Source: an uncultured Acidobacteriota bacterium (GTDB taxonomy: Bacteria > Acidobacteriota > Blastocatellia > Pyrinomonadales > Pyrinomonadaceae). Taken from it: DNA of 6,282 bases. The DNA is taken from positions 1 through 6,282 of the forward strand of contig CAMLKY010000129.1 in assembly GCA_946480545.1 (NCBI GenBank), read 5' to 3'. A program made the position numbers and the translations under genes. Shown here piece after piece: positions 6,241-6,282 of the stretch (position 1 is its first letter; every line of letters begins with the position of its first letter). Below the pieces are notes generated by a model, which was given only the letters and a program-made list of their open reading frames with translations, was not told where the DNA came from and made no database searches.

Positions 6241-6275
6241 GATTTGCGATTTGCGATTTTCGATTTGCGATCGCG
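6241..6275. repeat. 7-bp tandem repeat GATTTGC, about five copies
   Basis: Units: GATTTGC at 6241 and 6248, GATTTTC at 6255, GATTTGC at 6262, then a decayed GATCGCG at 6269. The array starts immediately after the TAG of the membrane-protein gene and runs to near the window edge, so its full length and the next gene are unseen. From memory, short GATTTGC-type arrays are scattered between genes of several environmental bacteria. Confidence 0.85.
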
Positions 6276-6282
6276 TCGTTGT

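Overview
The window carries eight genes, all on the + strand, with no RNA genes, transposases or phage genes. It looks like chromosomal DNA of moderate-to-high G+C from a free-living, diderm, soil-type bacterium. The protein styles recall Acidobacteriota of the Blastocatellia/Pyrinomonadales group: the parvulin-type foldase, the small secreted helical protein, the conserved PfkB kinase and the hairpin-rich repeats between genes. That placement rests on remembered resemblance; there is no rRNA or other marker here to prove it.

Layout. Bases 1-1046 hold the C-terminal part of a SurA/PrsA-like peptidyl-prolyl isomerase whose start lies outside the window. It is followed after 5 bp by a GTG-started metallo-beta-lactamase-fold hydrolase (1052-1906), after 37 bp by a small secreted protein of unknown function (1944-2426), and after 8 bp by S-methyl-5'-thioadenosine phosphorylase (2435-3307). 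This tight spacing suggests one transcription unit. A 26-bp-arm inverted repeat (3319-3383) then separates it from a short secreted BamD/TPR-like protein (3434-3889). A 191-bp gap contains a cluster of four hairpins bounded by an 11-bp inverted repeat (3925-4068). Then come a VOC-fold protein (4081-4458), a PfkB-family sugar/nucleoside kinase (4501-5439) and a two-TM protein whose cytosolic domain looks like a degenerate PD-(D/E)XK fold (5479-6240). The window ends in a 7-bp tandem repeat (6241-6275).

Functionally it is a mixed housekeeping region. Envelope work is represented by the foldase, the TPR-like protein and the small secreted protein. Methylthioadenosine salvage is represented by MtnP, possibly linked to the PfkB kinase that follows 1.2 kb downstream. 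The MBL-fold and VOC proteins have no assignable substrate.

I see no defence, secretion or biosynthetic system. The best second looks are the parvulin domain, which appears circularly permuted (its first catalytic strand lies after its last), the degenerate nuclease-like domain fused to two membrane helices, and the two kinds of intergenic hairpin repeat.
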